A stretch of DNA of 64,000 nt from NCBI RefSeq assembly GCF_000699445.3, contig NC_067198.1, positions 39,841,523 through 39,905,522 of the forward strand, read 5' to 3'. The stretch's first letter is position 1. Every line of letters starts with the position of its first letter. The notes beneath the pieces are model-generated. The model made no database searches. It saw nothing but the letters and a program-made list of their open reading frames with translations, and was not told the DNA's origin. This stretch comes from Schistosoma haematobium (taxonomy: Eukaryota > Platyhelminthes > Trematoda > Strigeidida > Schistosomatidae). Shown here in pieces: positions 21,577 through 33,962 of the stretch. The translations under genes and the position numbers were made by a program.

Positions 21577-22217
21577 CTTACTTACTTACTTCCTCCTATT
21601 ACTCCCAATCGAACATAGGCCTCCGACCAGCATTCTCCAACCCACTCTGTCCTGGGCCTTCATTTCTAGTTCTATCAAATTTTTGTTCATTTTTCTCATG
21701 TCTATCTCCATTTCTCGACGTAATGTTTTATTTGGTCTTCCTCTTTCCTTTTGGCCTTGAAAATTCCATATGAGGGCTTGTCTTGTGATGCAGTTTGGTG
21801 CTTTCCTCAGTGTATGTCCAATCCACTTCCAGCTCTTCTTCCAGATTTCTTCCTCTGTTGGAATCTAGTTTGCTCTCTCCTACAGTAGGTTATTGCTGAT
21901 AGTGTCTAGCCAACGGATCTCAAGTATTTTGCGTAGACAGTTGTTAATAAACACTTGTATCTTCTGGATGATGGCTTTTGTAGTTCTCCAGGTTTCCACC
22001 CCATAGAGTAGAACCGTCTTGATATTTATATTGAAAATTCTGACCTTTGTGTTGGTTGACACTTGTTTTGAGTTCTAGATGTTTTTCAGTTGTAAATATA
22101 CTGCTCTTGCTTTGCCGATCTGCGCCTTCACATCTGCATCAGGACCACCGTGTTCATCAATGATGCTGTCCAGATATGTAAAGGTTTTTACATCTTCCAA
22201 ATTTTCACTGTCAAGTG
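21577..22217 (-). mobile_element. RTE-like LINE, 641-bp 5'-truncated insertion with 14-bp target duplication
   Basis: TTTGCAACCAATAA flanks the element exactly (21563-21576 and 22218-22231). On the - strand it starts at LEDVKTFTYLDSIIDEHGGP and contains KVRIFNINIKTVLLYGVETW, then the terminal region to GGAGTAA, ending in three GTAA units. Stops and frameshifts show it is a dead copy. This is the cleanest LINE insertion in the window, and it shows target-primed insertion with severe 5' truncation. Confidence 0.92.
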
Positions 22218-22440
22218 TTTGCAACCAATAAACTTCGCTTAAAACACTGAATGCATTATACACTCAGCTTCTGAATATAAATATCCATCAAGTTATGAAA
22301 TCTTGATAAATATCAAGCACATTCTTTAATTGTTTTGCACATCTTAATCATACTACTTAAAAGTAGTATTCTGTTTTCTGCTAAAAATGTATTATTTATC
22401 GATTTTTATTTAAAAAGAAAAATATCTCTTTCACTTTCAG

Positions 22441-22455
22441 CCCAATCTTCTTTGA
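22441..22455 (+). CDS. Possible terminal exon of the coiled-coil gene
   Basis: A very good acceptor (CTCTTTCACTTTCAG) precedes this short stretch. In the phase left by the 13523-13760 exon it reads Pro-Asn-Leu-Leu-stop. A second frame from the same acceptor reads 13 residues (QSSLMSNRLLSMK) before a stop but needs phase 1. The 8.7-kb intron would be long but is plausible for a fluke gene swollen by repeats. There is no independent support. Confidence 0.25.
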   Translation, partial: PNLL

Positions 22456-22499
22456 TGTCAAATAGACTACTATCAATGAAATAATTTACTCAGTAATAA

Positions 22500-24770
22500 A
22501 CCAAACAAAATGTATGAAGATAAAACAAATAATCTTTTCATCGATTCATGAAAACCTCTCAGAATAATCTTGGAGGCCTTATTTATTTTTTTGTACTTAC
22601 TTTTATATTTTAAGCCAATATATGATTTATTTGCTACCTATTATTAATGTCCAATCATAGATACAATTAGTCATGTGTTAATATGCACATCAGTATGATG
22701 AGGGAAGAATTTTACAAAATGATAAAGATACTAAATATCTGTTGTTGTTTTTTCTACGAGATAAACAGTAGGTCATCAGTACTGTCTTCTCTGTTGATTT
22801 TCTTATCATGAACATTTCGTTTAGTTTAATAGGGATGTGATTAACTTTAAGATTTTCCTTCCTTTTCATATTATCATTTCTATTCAATTAGTTCATAGAC
22901 TGTACTTATTATTGTTTTTTGATTACATAACAATTATTTTTATTTTCAATGAATTTACATAGTGAAAAAAAGTAATGACATTGTAATAATTTATGGCCTA
23001 TGATGAATGAAACATTTTTTTTAAATTTTATATGTTATTTTCGAAATGTTATTGGATTGGTGCTCAAAAATTGTGATATGTGTAACAAACTATTGAATTT
23101 TTATGAGTAGTATAATTTAATTAATACTAATTTGACTGTTCTACCCATTAAAATGGAAAAATCATCGGGAAATAAACTTTTGGTTCTGCTAGTAATATAT
23201 GTGAGTGGATTTAGTAAACTAGATAGCGAGATCAACTTCATAACTCAAACTTGGCCACTGTTCTTTGAAGAAATTAGTATTTTGTTGTTCGAAGAGCGTA
23301 TAAGTCGATATTGGGTGGTTAATAACAGTTGATATGATGTTTTAGACTAATGTTTCGTGTTTTTTGGAACTCGAAGAAAGAGTATCTACATTCTAGATGA
23401 AGTTGATACGGTGTGTGAAGTTTGAATCACAGTCACTCAGTACCTTGTGAATTACCATTAAGCTATACCATTCATAACTAATCTTACGTATGACTAAGAA
23501 TTCTATAGTGATTAATTACTAAGTGTTGAATAATGTAAGATTTATTCAGTTCTTAATGCTGATCGAATTCCTCTGATTACACTGAATAGTGATTAATTAA
23601 CATCGTGTTGACTGTGCTATGTCAGGAATGTACACGTTATTGGTAAACATCAAAGTTCGTGTTCATATCATTTGTCAATAATTAGAAAACCAGTATTATT
23701 TTATCGGAAGTAAAAAAGTAATCATTTGTACAACAAATCGACTAAAAAATACATTTCTAGGTACTGTAAGCAGTTATTCAGTTACAAGAATATCAACACC
23801 AACTTCTTAGTAGGTGATTTGTTACTTATAAGTCAGATACTATGAGTAAGTTAGAAATGACCTCTGCCTATAACCTCTGTCTATAACTGGAATTTTCACT
23901 TATTGTTTAAGAACCTTTATTAATCTTACGTATTTGTTAGTACTCATCAGTGACAGTAACAAAATTCATTTATGATAATTTCAAGTTTATTGATACTAAC
24001 ATACAGAAAATCTACTGCTTTACAAGATATCTGATCCCTTTTAAACTAATCTACTAATCTACTTCACTTAGATGATGCCATTTAGAAAATCCAGTTACTT
24101 GGTTAACAATGATAAAGTGTTCTTATGATTTGATATTTATTTTTCTAGCGATAAACCTACAAACTGGTAGTCTTAACACATGGCTTGAGTATTTGTTCAA
24201 TGTCAATGTGATTTACATTTGAATTAAAATAGTAATTTGATGCTTAATTCAGTCCTGTTTACCATATAAGATCAAGCTTATTCAAGTAATAAATTTTAGT
24301 ATGAAAAAAGCCTTTTTTGATAATCAACTAATCAACTTCAAACAATATAGTTCATAGATCTGTTGTAGCATTAAGACCAATATTACCTAATTATACTTTG
24401 AATAGTGGTAAGTTTATGAATTCGGAATGCAGCTTTCGCTATACTATTTGAGAATAATCTTGAAAACCCATTTGATATCATTAAGATTCAGTCAGTTTGA
24501 AAAAAGGAATACTCAATTGTTTACGACCAATTACTAAACCTAAATGAAAATCAAGCCGCTGATAAAGTACAAATTCGATTTTATGGTACCAATGCAGTGG
24601 CAGTTACTCACAAGGATGTTTGTAAATAGTGTGTAGTGGAAGGTGATTTGTAAGTTGCACAGTGAAGAGCTTCAGTACATTGAAAGTACGGCGTTGGTAG
24701 AACAATTGGAGACCAGTTGAAAGGACATCTCAGATTACAGAACACACTGGAAGATGTAAATGGATGACTG
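22500..24770. other. No recognisable feature
   Basis: AT-rich unique-looking DNA. Open frames at 22690-22887 (-) and 23132-23332 (+) are short, lack splice context and show no family signature. I see no repeat with a partner elsewhere in the window. Confidence 0.5.
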
Positions 24771-24774
24771 GAAG

Positions 24775-25175
24775 CTACATAGAATTTAGTTAGTCAGTCA
24801 GATACAACGTAGGAATAGGCACATATATGCATCGGTTCAAGTTGCCACACCTCATTAGCACATCAAGATCAACACCAAATCCATAGAAGTAGTAAATTCA
24901 ATGGTGGTAATATATAAAAGAAATATTACATATAAGGATATAGTACAGGAAGAAATAATTAGTTCGTAGAATGAAAGATATGAAGCGATTGTAATCTCAT
25001 AGTTTAAGGGGAGACAGAGAGTGTATACACCTACACCACTGTGGTCGATTCTGAGCCATGTCATCAAGATTCTCCAACCATTGGTTACGATAGTCACGTG
25101 GACCCCAACCAAGTAGTCTGCATCTACCAACATGGCTCAGACCAGAAGTTAGTGACATCAAACACGTTTGATTAT
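24775..25175 (-). mobile_element. Second LINE family (LINE-B), 3' end
   Basis: On the - strand it reads GGTTGGGGTCCACGTGACTA then TCGTAACCAATGGTTGGAGA, the end of a non-LTR reverse-transcriptase frame, followed by a 3' UTR with TATACACTCTCTGTCTCCCC. It is collinear with 44925-45235. Only the last 30 or so codons remain. Confidence 0.75.
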
Positions 25176-25199
25176 TATATAAAAACTTTGTAACTTCTC

Positions 25200-27230
25200 A
25201 CATTCAGTATACTTACTTCCTGCCCATTGTCGTGTTTTACACCAATAGAAATTTGTAGCTCAATAACTCTGTTCAAAGTGCATTCCATGTCTTCATATTG
25301 TCTTAGTCAACTAAATTATATACTTAATTAGAAGTGACTTATAGAGTGAATTATCTTTAGTTAAACAACCGTTTAAAACCATAGAAGACAGGAGAGCTGT
25401 TTTCTAATTCTTGAGCAATCATATTTGATACAAAACAGCTCAATCAATTTTATGAAATACAATGGAAGATCTAAGAAACTATTTTGCTTAAAGAATTCAG
25501 GTTTAAATCAGTACTTTGTATATTCTATTTTCCTTGGTTTGTTCTACTGTTTAGTATAAACAGATAATCTATTAAAGATCAGTTTAGACAATTTTTCATT
25601 CTGTTATCTGTAAGATGTTCATCTTTATCTTTAAGAATATTATACTCTATAGAATTATTGGGAGTTTAAATCCAGTCAAACTGAAGTATTTTCAGTTAGG
25701 CAATCACGGATGATATTTTATTTAAATGATAATGAATCTTAAATAATTTTATATTCAGGGTAGTAGTAGTAGTAGTAGTAGTAGTAGTATTGTAGTGAAC
25801 GAGAGCACAAGTGATGACAATCGAATATATTTGTATACAAAATTACAGAATGTTTTAGTAATATCTGAGAACCATATAGTAAATACTTCATTTATAGAAG
25901 ATCAATCAATCGTCTCAGACTTTAATGTTCCTTTTTTTCCACAACAATCATTCTTTGTTCTTGTTCTCCTTTTTTCTTTAATCTACTTAACCTTCTACCA
26001 CTTGTCATTTCACATGGTATTTACTACTTATATCTGTTAATATTAGTAGCACACACCATAGTAATATTAAGTTTGTTTTACTTCATAATAATTACATGTT
26101 TGTTTTTATTTAAGTATCTGCGCTTGATAAATTTCATGAACATTATTATCACAAATATTAGTAGATCAATTAATCTGTTATAATTCATTTTTTCTGTAGT
26201 TCAAATGATGGTACAATTACAAGCCTGTAATGAATTACGTAATTATTACAGTATTGTAGTCAACAACAAAAAATAATAATAATAATTTAAAAATGAATTA
26301 TTTTTTCGCATTATCATGTCATGAGGCAAATAGAATCATATGAGTAAAACATTTTGTTGTCCTGTTTCAAATTTAATGAAGTTTGTGAGTTGTTGTTGTT
26401 GTTTTTTTTAAAGAAAAATAAAGTCTGATAAATCTGTTTTATTCATAATATAAAAATTTGTGGTGATTGTTGAACCATACAACACTGGAGAGGTTATTTG
26501 GCTCACTAATTAAATTCTTAACATTGGACATAAAAGCCCTTACAGAGATTTAAATCTATGATCTTCTGGCCTAGTGACAAGAACTTAATCTTTTGGCCAT
26601 TAAACTATCTAGTAGTTTGTATTTGTACTAACTCCTTATAGTAATAGTATCACCAGTGACTAATTTTGAGGAGTTATTCCTTCAGTTCTAGAAAGAAATG
26701 ATAATTAGGTAGATTCAAACATACCAGGAGCGGGGTATTTGTTAATGATATTGTACGATAGTTGAGCATTATCATGAGCTGATTTAAATAAGAAATGAAA
26801 ACTATTGTATATCGCCTTAGTGATCTATATGTTAAGCGCTGTCCATCAGACTTAAAGATCTTACATCATTGATGAGCACTGGTGTAAGGTTCTAAACTAA
26901 GATGAAAAATCTATCCAGTGCTCTCTAGTTCTTAATGTTTATCTAGCTAAGTATATTTCGTGATGTAAACTATTTTATTTATGTTAGATAATAACTTCTG
27001 TAATAAATATACTGTTTCTCTTTCCATATGTAGCATATTTTCTCATATCGGATGTTTATTTAAATTCCAATCATTAGTTCCCTTCACTTTAATACTGTTA
27101 TTTAGATCATTTTGAACTAAACTCGACCAAAACAAACAAATGGATCATTAGTAAACAAAGAGGAGTGCCTAATTTAATGTTATTTATTTACTTTGATAAC
27201 TTATAATCATTCATATCAGTTAATAGTACG
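25200..27230. other. Gene-free stretch with old SINE traces
   Basis: No exon candidate seen. A (TAG)n tract lies at 25760-25789. Very diverged HHR-SINE-1-like pieces occur around 26630-26960 (CACCAGTGACTAATTTTGAG; TATATGTTAAGCGCTG; TCCAGTGCTCTCTAG). The open frame at 25795-26040 follows the microsatellite and is not convincing. Confidence 0.45.
25760..25789 (+). repeat. (TAG)n microsatellite
   Basis: About ten uninterrupted TAG (GTA) units. Confidence 0.95.
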
Positions 27231-27250
27231 TATTCGGTGAATAATTTTCT

Positions 27251-27463
27251 CAGAAAGAGGGTTTTATAGATATTATAGTGATTCATTAGTTGAATTCATG
27301 AGTCAATTAAAGTTGGACCACTATAGAAAATCTAAAAGCACTGGATAGTTGTTTCGTCCGGTCGGCATTGTGGATGTGCATTACTGAGGAATCTCATACT
27401 AGAACGAAACAGCCATCCACTGTTTCTAGGATTTTCTATAGTCGTCTAGCTTTAATTGACTCA
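27251..27463. mobile_element. HHR-SINE-1 inverted composite with 13-bp target duplication
   Basis: A - strand tail (from CAGAAAGAGGGTTTTATAGA to GTTTCGTCC at about 27359) meets a + strand hammerhead block and tail (to ATTGACTCA). TGAATAATTTTCT lies at 27238-27250 and 27464-27476. The - arm stops exactly in the 3' strand of ribozyme stem II (GGACGAAAC). The + ribozyme keeps CTGAGGA but has lost the stem III and cleavage-site pairing. Confidence 0.88.
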
Positions 27464-27791
27464 TGAATAATTTTCTATTTGATAAATTTCTATATTATCT
27501 TCTTATTTAGAATCTTATCATCACTTGGTGAACAAATTAAGTTTCAAATAATAAAGCAAAAAAAAAGAAGAAATATGAAATATATTTGCCAAAATAAAAG
27601 TTTCTATGGTTACTATATGGCAATTTTTTTAAATTTTTGTTTGAAATATTTCCATAATATTCCAATGAAGTATGTAAGACTTCTAATTTAAACGACAAAT
27701 TCCATTAATACGTTTCTTTTTTTTCTTTGTTTTTTTAATTTTTTTCTTTATTTTTCTTAAAAAAATTTGATCTCTAAAATACCAAATAACG

Positions 27792-28428
27792 ATGAGACTA
27801 TAATTTATGAAAAACCTGTGAGCGACACCAAATTGACACTGAGACTGTTCACCTAATAACTAAGACCAAATGGAAGTTAGAGAATATTGTAGGGGGATCA
27901 GAATTATGATTTTACAGTTAATGATTTTAAGATTTTCATCATGAACTAATGATGACATTAGCTATTGTGACGACGGACCACGGGTGAACTCGAGGAAGCT
28001 ATAGGAGGCTCAGAAGGAGCCGAAGATATTCCATCCAATCACCTTTTGGAAGAATATTCTAGAATTCCTATATGTAGCTTCCCGATTGGACAATGCTAAT
28101 AACCCCCTGTATGCGGATTAATGGACTGTAATGATGATTTCGTTCTTACTAAACACTATAAATACCCGAAAATTTTGTACTATAATTGACACTGTCTGGG
28201 GAACAATATTCCTTTCATTAGTCTTCTGTCTTCTCATTGTGACTTGGAGAGATTCTGGCGTTCTAATGGTCACGTTATACGCGGTATATCAAGAACAACC
28301 TTCTAGATATAACAGCTATAATGCCAAAAATTTAATTTATCCAAATCAATGAATAAGTGAATTTCGAGCCAAAATCCAAGACCAATTATACCTTATTGAT
28401 TCATCCATAAATGATAATCTTGTCATTC
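27792..28428 (+). mobile_element. Merlin-like MITE interrupted by a solo LTR
   Basis: The left end is GAGACTATAATTTATG and the right end TCCATAAATGATAATCTTGT then C. The interior up to ACATTAGCTAT and from GCTATAATGCC onwards is collinear with the intact MITEs. Between lies a 349-bp insertion. Confidence 0.8.
27966..28314 (+). mobile_element. Solo LTR, 349 bp, 5-bp target duplication
   Basis: The insertion begins TGTGACGACGGACC and ends CTAGATATAACA, the 5'-TG...CA-3' form of LTRs. GCTAT lies on both sides (27961-27965, 28315-28319), and removing the insertion restores the MITE. An ACTATAAATACCC near 28156 is a plausible TATA box. No internal retrotransposon region remains, so this is a recombination remnant. 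The orientation is my guess from the TATA position. Superfamily (Gypsy or BEL) not resolved. Confidence 0.8.
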
Positions 28429-28784
28429 ATTCTTATTAAACAAAACTAGCACGAATTGTATACGTGTATTAAATTATTACTAATCATTCATTAGTATCCA
28501 TTATGTTTGTTTTCAAATATTCTCTACATATTTAGTGATTAGTTTACTCTGAAGAAAGAAAAAGAAGAAAAAGTGAGATAGTTTAAACGAAGTTAAGGTT
28601 TTAAGAATTTATTATTTTTTCTAGATTTATGAATTACTTAATCTATTTCTTTTGTTGTTTGCTTCATTATATTTATTTAAAGAATTTAATAGAATAGATC
28701 TAAATTTATTTTATGGCTTCGAAAAGTGTTCTAGTGTGAAGCTGTGATCAATGAAGTTAATCTGTGTAGAATATGAGGCATTCA

Positions 28785-29030
28785 TCCACCGAAGACAATG
28801 GAAAATGGTAGCAAAATATTGTAGATTGGTTGAATTTAAACATTAACACTGTCAAACACTTTCTCAGTGGTCTAGAGGTTAAGTGTTCTGGGTTCAATTC
28901 CCATGTACAGGATTGTGAATGCGCATTGTTAACGCATCTCATACTAAGACGAAGAGGCCTTTTCAATGCATTCAGGTTTTTAATGGTGGTCTAACATTGA
29001 TCGATTTATGATTTCAATCATTAATTTAAA
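28785..29030 (+). mobile_element. HHR-SINE-1, variant-tail copy, decayed
   Basis: An A box (TCTCAGTGGTCTAGAGGTTA) and a B box (GGGTTCAATTCCC) are clear, but a deletion between them removes about 20 bases of the tRNA-like part. The hammerhead core and GAAA strand (ACGAAGAGG) are lost. Confidence 0.75.
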
Positions 29031-29199
29031 GAATGATATTTCATATTTCAGACAAAGTAATATTTGAATATTTTGTTGGTTTACCAATGTCATGTCCTTC
29101 TTAGTGATGATCTAGTTCTGTCGATCAAGTTGTAATGTGGTCATCAGCTTAAATGACTCGAAATCGCGTACACTATGTAAAGATATAAAGTGGTGATTA

Positions 29200-29520
29200 A
29201 AGATAATCAACAGGACTAGTCGATCATCAATAAGAAGGAACTGAAATACATAACATTAGTCACTACTCAATGATCAACCAACTGTAAGTTTATCTCAGTC
29301 CTACAGGAGATCAGTTGCAGCCCGGATATTTCAGTGGTAACGTCTGCAACTGTGAATCTAGGTGACACGAGATTGAATCCGCCAGAAGGTATCAGTTCCC
29401 TCAAGATTACAGGTGTACCCTCCTGAAAGGTGCCGAATAATACAAAAAATATACCCCAGTTTTACTGACAACTACTTCCTTAAACTAGGGAATTTCTTGA
29501 TGTAGCGGATTACGATGGGA
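29200..29520 (+). mobile_element. HHR-SINE-2 copy, decayed
   Basis: It is collinear with the copy at 44440-44845: ATCTCAGTCCTACAGGAG, then CCCGGATATTTCAGTGGTAA, then TCCCTCAAGATTACAGGT. The hammerhead region has decayed to CCTGAAAGGTGCCGAATAAT, so no catalytic core remains. Confidence 0.75.
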
Positions 29521-29529
29521 AAGTGATAA

Positions 29530-30880
29530 GAATTACTTTTTGAAACAGATCCCATGTTTAGAAAGAAAGCGTTGTAGGAAGCTGATACTGTAGTGAAGGA
29601 AGAAGTCAGGTGGAGAAAACCAGTTTAATGTTTAATACGTAATTACATAGTTGCCTAGCACTCTTCTGCTGCCAGGTATTCTCCTTCCGGCGGTTGTTTC
29701 ATGCTACTTATATCTGTCAACACAAGTGATATGACGGGAAGAAAAGTCAAAATTCGATTGATTTACTCACTATGAGTTTTGTTCAACATTACTTCCGTTT
29801 TGATTAAATGTAATGATTACTCAATGTAGTATTTGTTTTGTTTTTTGTATGATATCTTATTCTGTATAACGTACAATATTCGTATATGACATGAACTATG
29901 CTCAGCATATGATTTGTCATAACTGAGTATTTTTTATATGTGTGATTTCATCTTAATTATTAATCAAAATTTGTGTACAGTCATTATATAAATGAGTGTA
30001 TTTTCGACTAGGGTCGTCGTCGTTGTTGTCATGCTCACGTATACAAGTCTTGTGTTCTTACTTTCGCGTCGTGGGAATTGCAACTAATCAGTACTATGAA
30101 AAATATTCTCTGATAATCACTCTCAAAGGCTATTTTAAAGTCGACTGAAAAACCTGTGATGCCTAGAAAGTATTAAATACCCATTTCCTCAATATTTTGG
30201 CACGCATGATCAAAATACATTTATTCAGGGAATAAAAATTTGAAGCTTTCCGTTTTCACAGAAATCGAAAGAAAAATATTTTCATTTCAAATAAATCAAA
30301 TCTCTAAAAACAAACTATATTTTTCATTTATTTATGTATTGACAAAAGTACTAGGTTACATGTGGATTTTGAGTTTAGTTGATGAATCTCAGAATATATT
30401 CAAGAGATCTCAGGAGGGAAATTAGTCAGTTTATTTGATTTGGCGTTGTATTTAATTCAATTGAGTTAGTTGAAGAATTTAACTGTAATGAAATTCTACG
30501 ATATATATATTGTAAGATTGTTTTACATGTAACCCAAATTGGACTCGATCCAATGTAATCTAATTTGCTTTGATTGCGTCGACAACGAGAAACAAGCAAA
30601 GTGAGAAAGATTTTGATTATAAACTAACGATATCCAAAAGAGCTATCAAAAAAGTAGGTGTCGGTAATGTTTATTTCTGGTTTGGGAGGTCAAAACTTTA
30701 ATGTTCAATTCTCAATGAGGGGACAATACCATTAGATGAAACGATTACATTTTAAAATTCAGTAAATTCATGATGGGGAACGATTATTAATATATGTTGT
30801 TGGTGGGTGAGTAATACTAACAAGATTGCTTCTAAGTAGTATGTAGCGAGAAGTGTCATATACACGACATAAACAATGGT
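29530..30880. other. No supported gene or named repeat
   Basis: AT-rich DNA. The open frame at 30240-30425 (+) has no splice context and no recognisable motif. Confidence 0.45.
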
Positions 30881-30889
30881 CGAATCTAA

Positions 30890-31040
30890 GGTCTTCAGGT
30901 TTCGTTGTGGACGCTTAACCTATAGGTCACTGAGTCGACATACAATGGATTACATTTCTAACCTCAGCCAATTCGTGATTTTGCTTAACTATCTTTCAGT
31001 GTCATTAGTGAGTAACTATATAACATGACATAGAATTACT
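30890..31040 (-). mobile_element. HHR-SINE-1 5' (tRNA-like) part, decayed
   Basis: The reverse complement carries a tRNA-like block (GTGACCTATAGGTTAAGCGT) and the leader region, but no ribozyme or tail. Confidence 0.6.
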
Positions 31041-31049
31041 GATTGCATC

Positions 31050-31940
31050 ATACTCAAAAACGGTATCAAATCGGTAAGAGAAGCGTCAAGCCGATTTCTT
31101 CATAGTGAGAAACCATAAGAAATCATATTGTAAAGGATTTATTCTTTATCAAAATGACGAATTGTATCATATTATCAATGAACTAAATTTCGGAATATCA
31201 ATCATATCGATCAGTTGAATCAGTTCATATTACATATTGGACGTGAGATGTAATGAATATGAATTTTGTAACTTATTCGATTTTTTCTGTAGACATTATA
31301 ATATACATTGTTCAAGATGAATTATAAGCTTTAAATGAACTTCTTAATGTATACTAAAAGAAAATATTTCTGTCAAATTATGAGTGATTTTTCTAAAACC
31401 TATTTAACTATTACACAGTTTCACTGACAATTGAACTGGGCCTAGTCAATAGGTGTAGACCAACTGGTTAGGGTCTGGGTGATTAGCACAATCAATGGTA
31501 AGAGATCGTATGATTTAGTTAAGAATCGTTCGCAATGGCCCAGTTTCATTCGCTCTCTATTATTCTTTAGAACCTGAGCCCAAAAATCCCAAACTTTTTA
31601 ATTGATTTTTTCTTATGCTTAATTTTCTCTACTATTACTACTACCACTGATTGTGTCACTATTTCTATTACTCTGGGATTAGTTTTGATAATTTTATTTC
31701 ACTGTGCTTATGTAGTATAGCAGCTTGAGCCCATGTCCATATGCATCAGGTCTTAGGTGACATATCAATGACCGATTGATTAGATGGTTTTCAAAATTTT
31801 GAATCAAAAGAAAAGTATATTTAATAATAGATGTTTTTCTTCTATTCCAATAAGTAGAGAAATTGCATTCCCGACATTTCGTGACTTAATATAAGCTACT
31901 TCTTTAGCGTAGTCGTTTCAGAAAGCAGTTTGAATTATTA
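31050..31940. other. No supported gene
   Basis: AT-rich. Around 31450-31570 a stretch (GACCAACTGGTTAGGGTCTG) may belong to an additional tRNA-like repeat, but I found no second copy in the window. Confidence 0.35.
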
Positions 31941-31957
31941 TAAGTCATTATTACTTT

Positions 31958-32417
31958 CCAACCAACACCAAAGTCGGAATTTTCAACACAAATGTCAAGA
32001 CGGTTCTACTGTATGGGGCGGAAAATCGGTGAACTACGAAAGCTATCATCCAGAAAATACAAGTGTTTATTAACAATTGTCTACGCAAAATACTTGAGAT
32101 CCGTTGGCCAGACACTATCAGCAACAACCTACTGTGGGAGAGAACAAATCAGATCCCAGAGGAGAAAAAAATCAGATAGAGGCGCTGGAAGTGAATAGGA
32201 CACATATTGAGGAAAGCACCCAACTGCGTCACAAGGCAAGCCCTCATCGGGAACCCTCAAGGTCAAAGAACACATTACGCCCAGAAATGGAGACAGATGT
32301 AAGAATGAACAACAACTGGATAGATCTAGAAAAGAAGGCCCATGACAGAGTGGGTTGGAGAATGCTAGTCGGCGGCCTATGCACCATTAGGAGTAACAGG
32401 CGTAAGTAAGTAAACCC
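31958..32417 (+). mobile_element. RTE-like LINE 3' end with GTAA tail
   Basis: This is the only sense (+) copy of the 3' end. Blocks such as [40 protein letters not shown] and [20 protein letters not shown] match the copies at 2271 and 21577. It ends GGCGTAAGTAAGTAAA. TCATTATTACTT before and TCGTTATTACTT after are a likely target duplication with one change. Frameshifts make it dead. Confidence 0.88.
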
Positions 32418-32894
32418 AGTCGTTATTACTTAACAATAAGTAACTTGGGATTTCTAGCACTTTTTATTTAATTAATTAGCTAACATAGGTAATTTTTGTT
32501 TGAAAACATTTCTCACCACACAGCTACATTAATCGAAGGAATATTTCAAACCAGGGATAGCTGAAAAACAGCTTACGAAGTCAGACATGTCCAATTTTAG
32601 TCTCACTCCAGAACGAATTAGCTATTCAACACCCTCTATCTCGGAATAAATGATACTGTTATTTAGTGCCGAAAACCAAATAAAATAAGAAGATTCATTG
32701 TTCTGCCTGTCAGATTTCTTTATTAATATTTTCCATTAACCATTACATGTTAACCTATCAACAACCGAATACTAACCATTTGATTAATTTATAAAACATA
32801 ATCAGAGAAGGGTTTTGTGGATGACAAGTTCCTTGATGTCTGTTTACTGAACTAGTCTAAAAGTGATTTTCAGTTATACATGCGTTATTTGTGT

Positions 32895-33310
32895 AAGGGT
32901 TTGTGGTAATTATTGAGTTTTTAATTAACAACATGAACTGATCTAAATCAAACAACCAGAGAAAATTACAAGTCATTGGAGTTATTTTGTTCTAGTATGG
33001 AATTCCTCGGCAATCTGCATCCAAGGTCTCACTAGGAAATTATTAACGTATAATTTTAATAGTTGAATGAGTCAATGAAGAACCTGGAAGCACTGAACGG
33101 TCGTTCCATCCTAGTATAGGACTTCTCAGCAGTGCGCATCAACGATCCTGCCTCGCAAGATTCGGAGCCAGGACCTATCAGTCTCGTGAACGAGCGCTTA
33201 ACCACTAGATCACTGAGACGACATCCAACGCTGTTAATGTCTGATTTCAACCAATCCAAGAAGTTGTGCCACTGTCCACCAGTGCTTCCAGGTTTTGAAT
33301 GAATTGATAA
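32895..33310. mobile_element. HHR-SINE-1 cluster: - variant tail, - copy, + 3' end starting at the ribozyme cleavage site
   Basis: A variant-tail - fragment (32895-33035) is followed by a - copy (33055-33275, tail to leader). At 33277 the sequence switches to + strand element sequence beginning CCAGTGCTTCCAGGTTTT, exactly the product 3' of the GTC cleavage site. The - copy's core reads CTGAGAA, so it is inactive. Confidence 0.78.
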
Positions 33311-33319
33311 GGTCTTATT

Positions 33320-33923
33320 ATACTTATATCATTTTTACTTAAGTCGAATCAATGAAAAACAAAGTACACTTTATTATATATATGTATATATACATACATA
33401 TGATTGTATATATTTTTTATATCACTTTTATGGAGGAACAATAATAATTTGATGAAACCAACCAGATAACGAAACAAATGAATCAATTTTAAAAACAAAA
33501 ATCCATGTGTTTTTTTTCTTTTAACACGACCAATGAAAAATTATTCCACAGAGAAACAAAAGTTAAGAGAGAAAAAAAAAACAAAATATTGAACTGTTTG
33601 TATAAGAAACAGGATAAATGATGAATTCGTGGAAGAAATGAAATAAGCAACAGCGGTAGACTCGATTAACTAATTTAATTCACTCAATTTTGTATACATT
33701 AAAAAATAGGACAAGACAAAAGAAACAAAACGGTTCCTGAGATAATGACTATTGAAATGTCTTTTGTGCGTATTAGTGTTAATGATTAACTATTGATTCA
33801 AATGTATAAGGTTGTAAAGAATGAAGATGAAAGATAGAGTTCATTCCAAGAATATCAATGAAGAATACAGAATGAAAGTAATAAAGACTTTAGGAATTAA
33901 TCAAAGGGAAATTTGTAATCACA

Positions 33924-33962
<39 letters not shown>

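Larger units (their letters stand above)
1111..22455 (+). other. Gene span: unrecognised coiled-coil protein (six exons, possible seventh)
   Basis: Exons at 1111-1254, 3095-3388, 5211-5548, 8731-8947, 10410-10549 and 13523-13760 all have AG acceptors and GT donors. Their phases fit end to end (0/0, 0/0, 0/2, 2/0, 0/2, 2/0), giving 457 uninterrupted codons. This phase agreement is the main evidence that they form one gene. The first half is helical and charged; the second half is Asn/Ser-rich. I do not recognise the family. The gene is open at the 5' side, because the first exon seen starts with an acceptor. A possible stop exon at 22441 is tentative. Introns hold HHR-SINEs, a LINE end and a MITE. 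Confidence 0.7.

Noticed and set aside
25795..26040. 81-codon + strand frame after the TAG repeat as a gene
   Set aside because: No start context, splice sites or family similarity; the end is a hydrophobic stretch from T-rich DNA.
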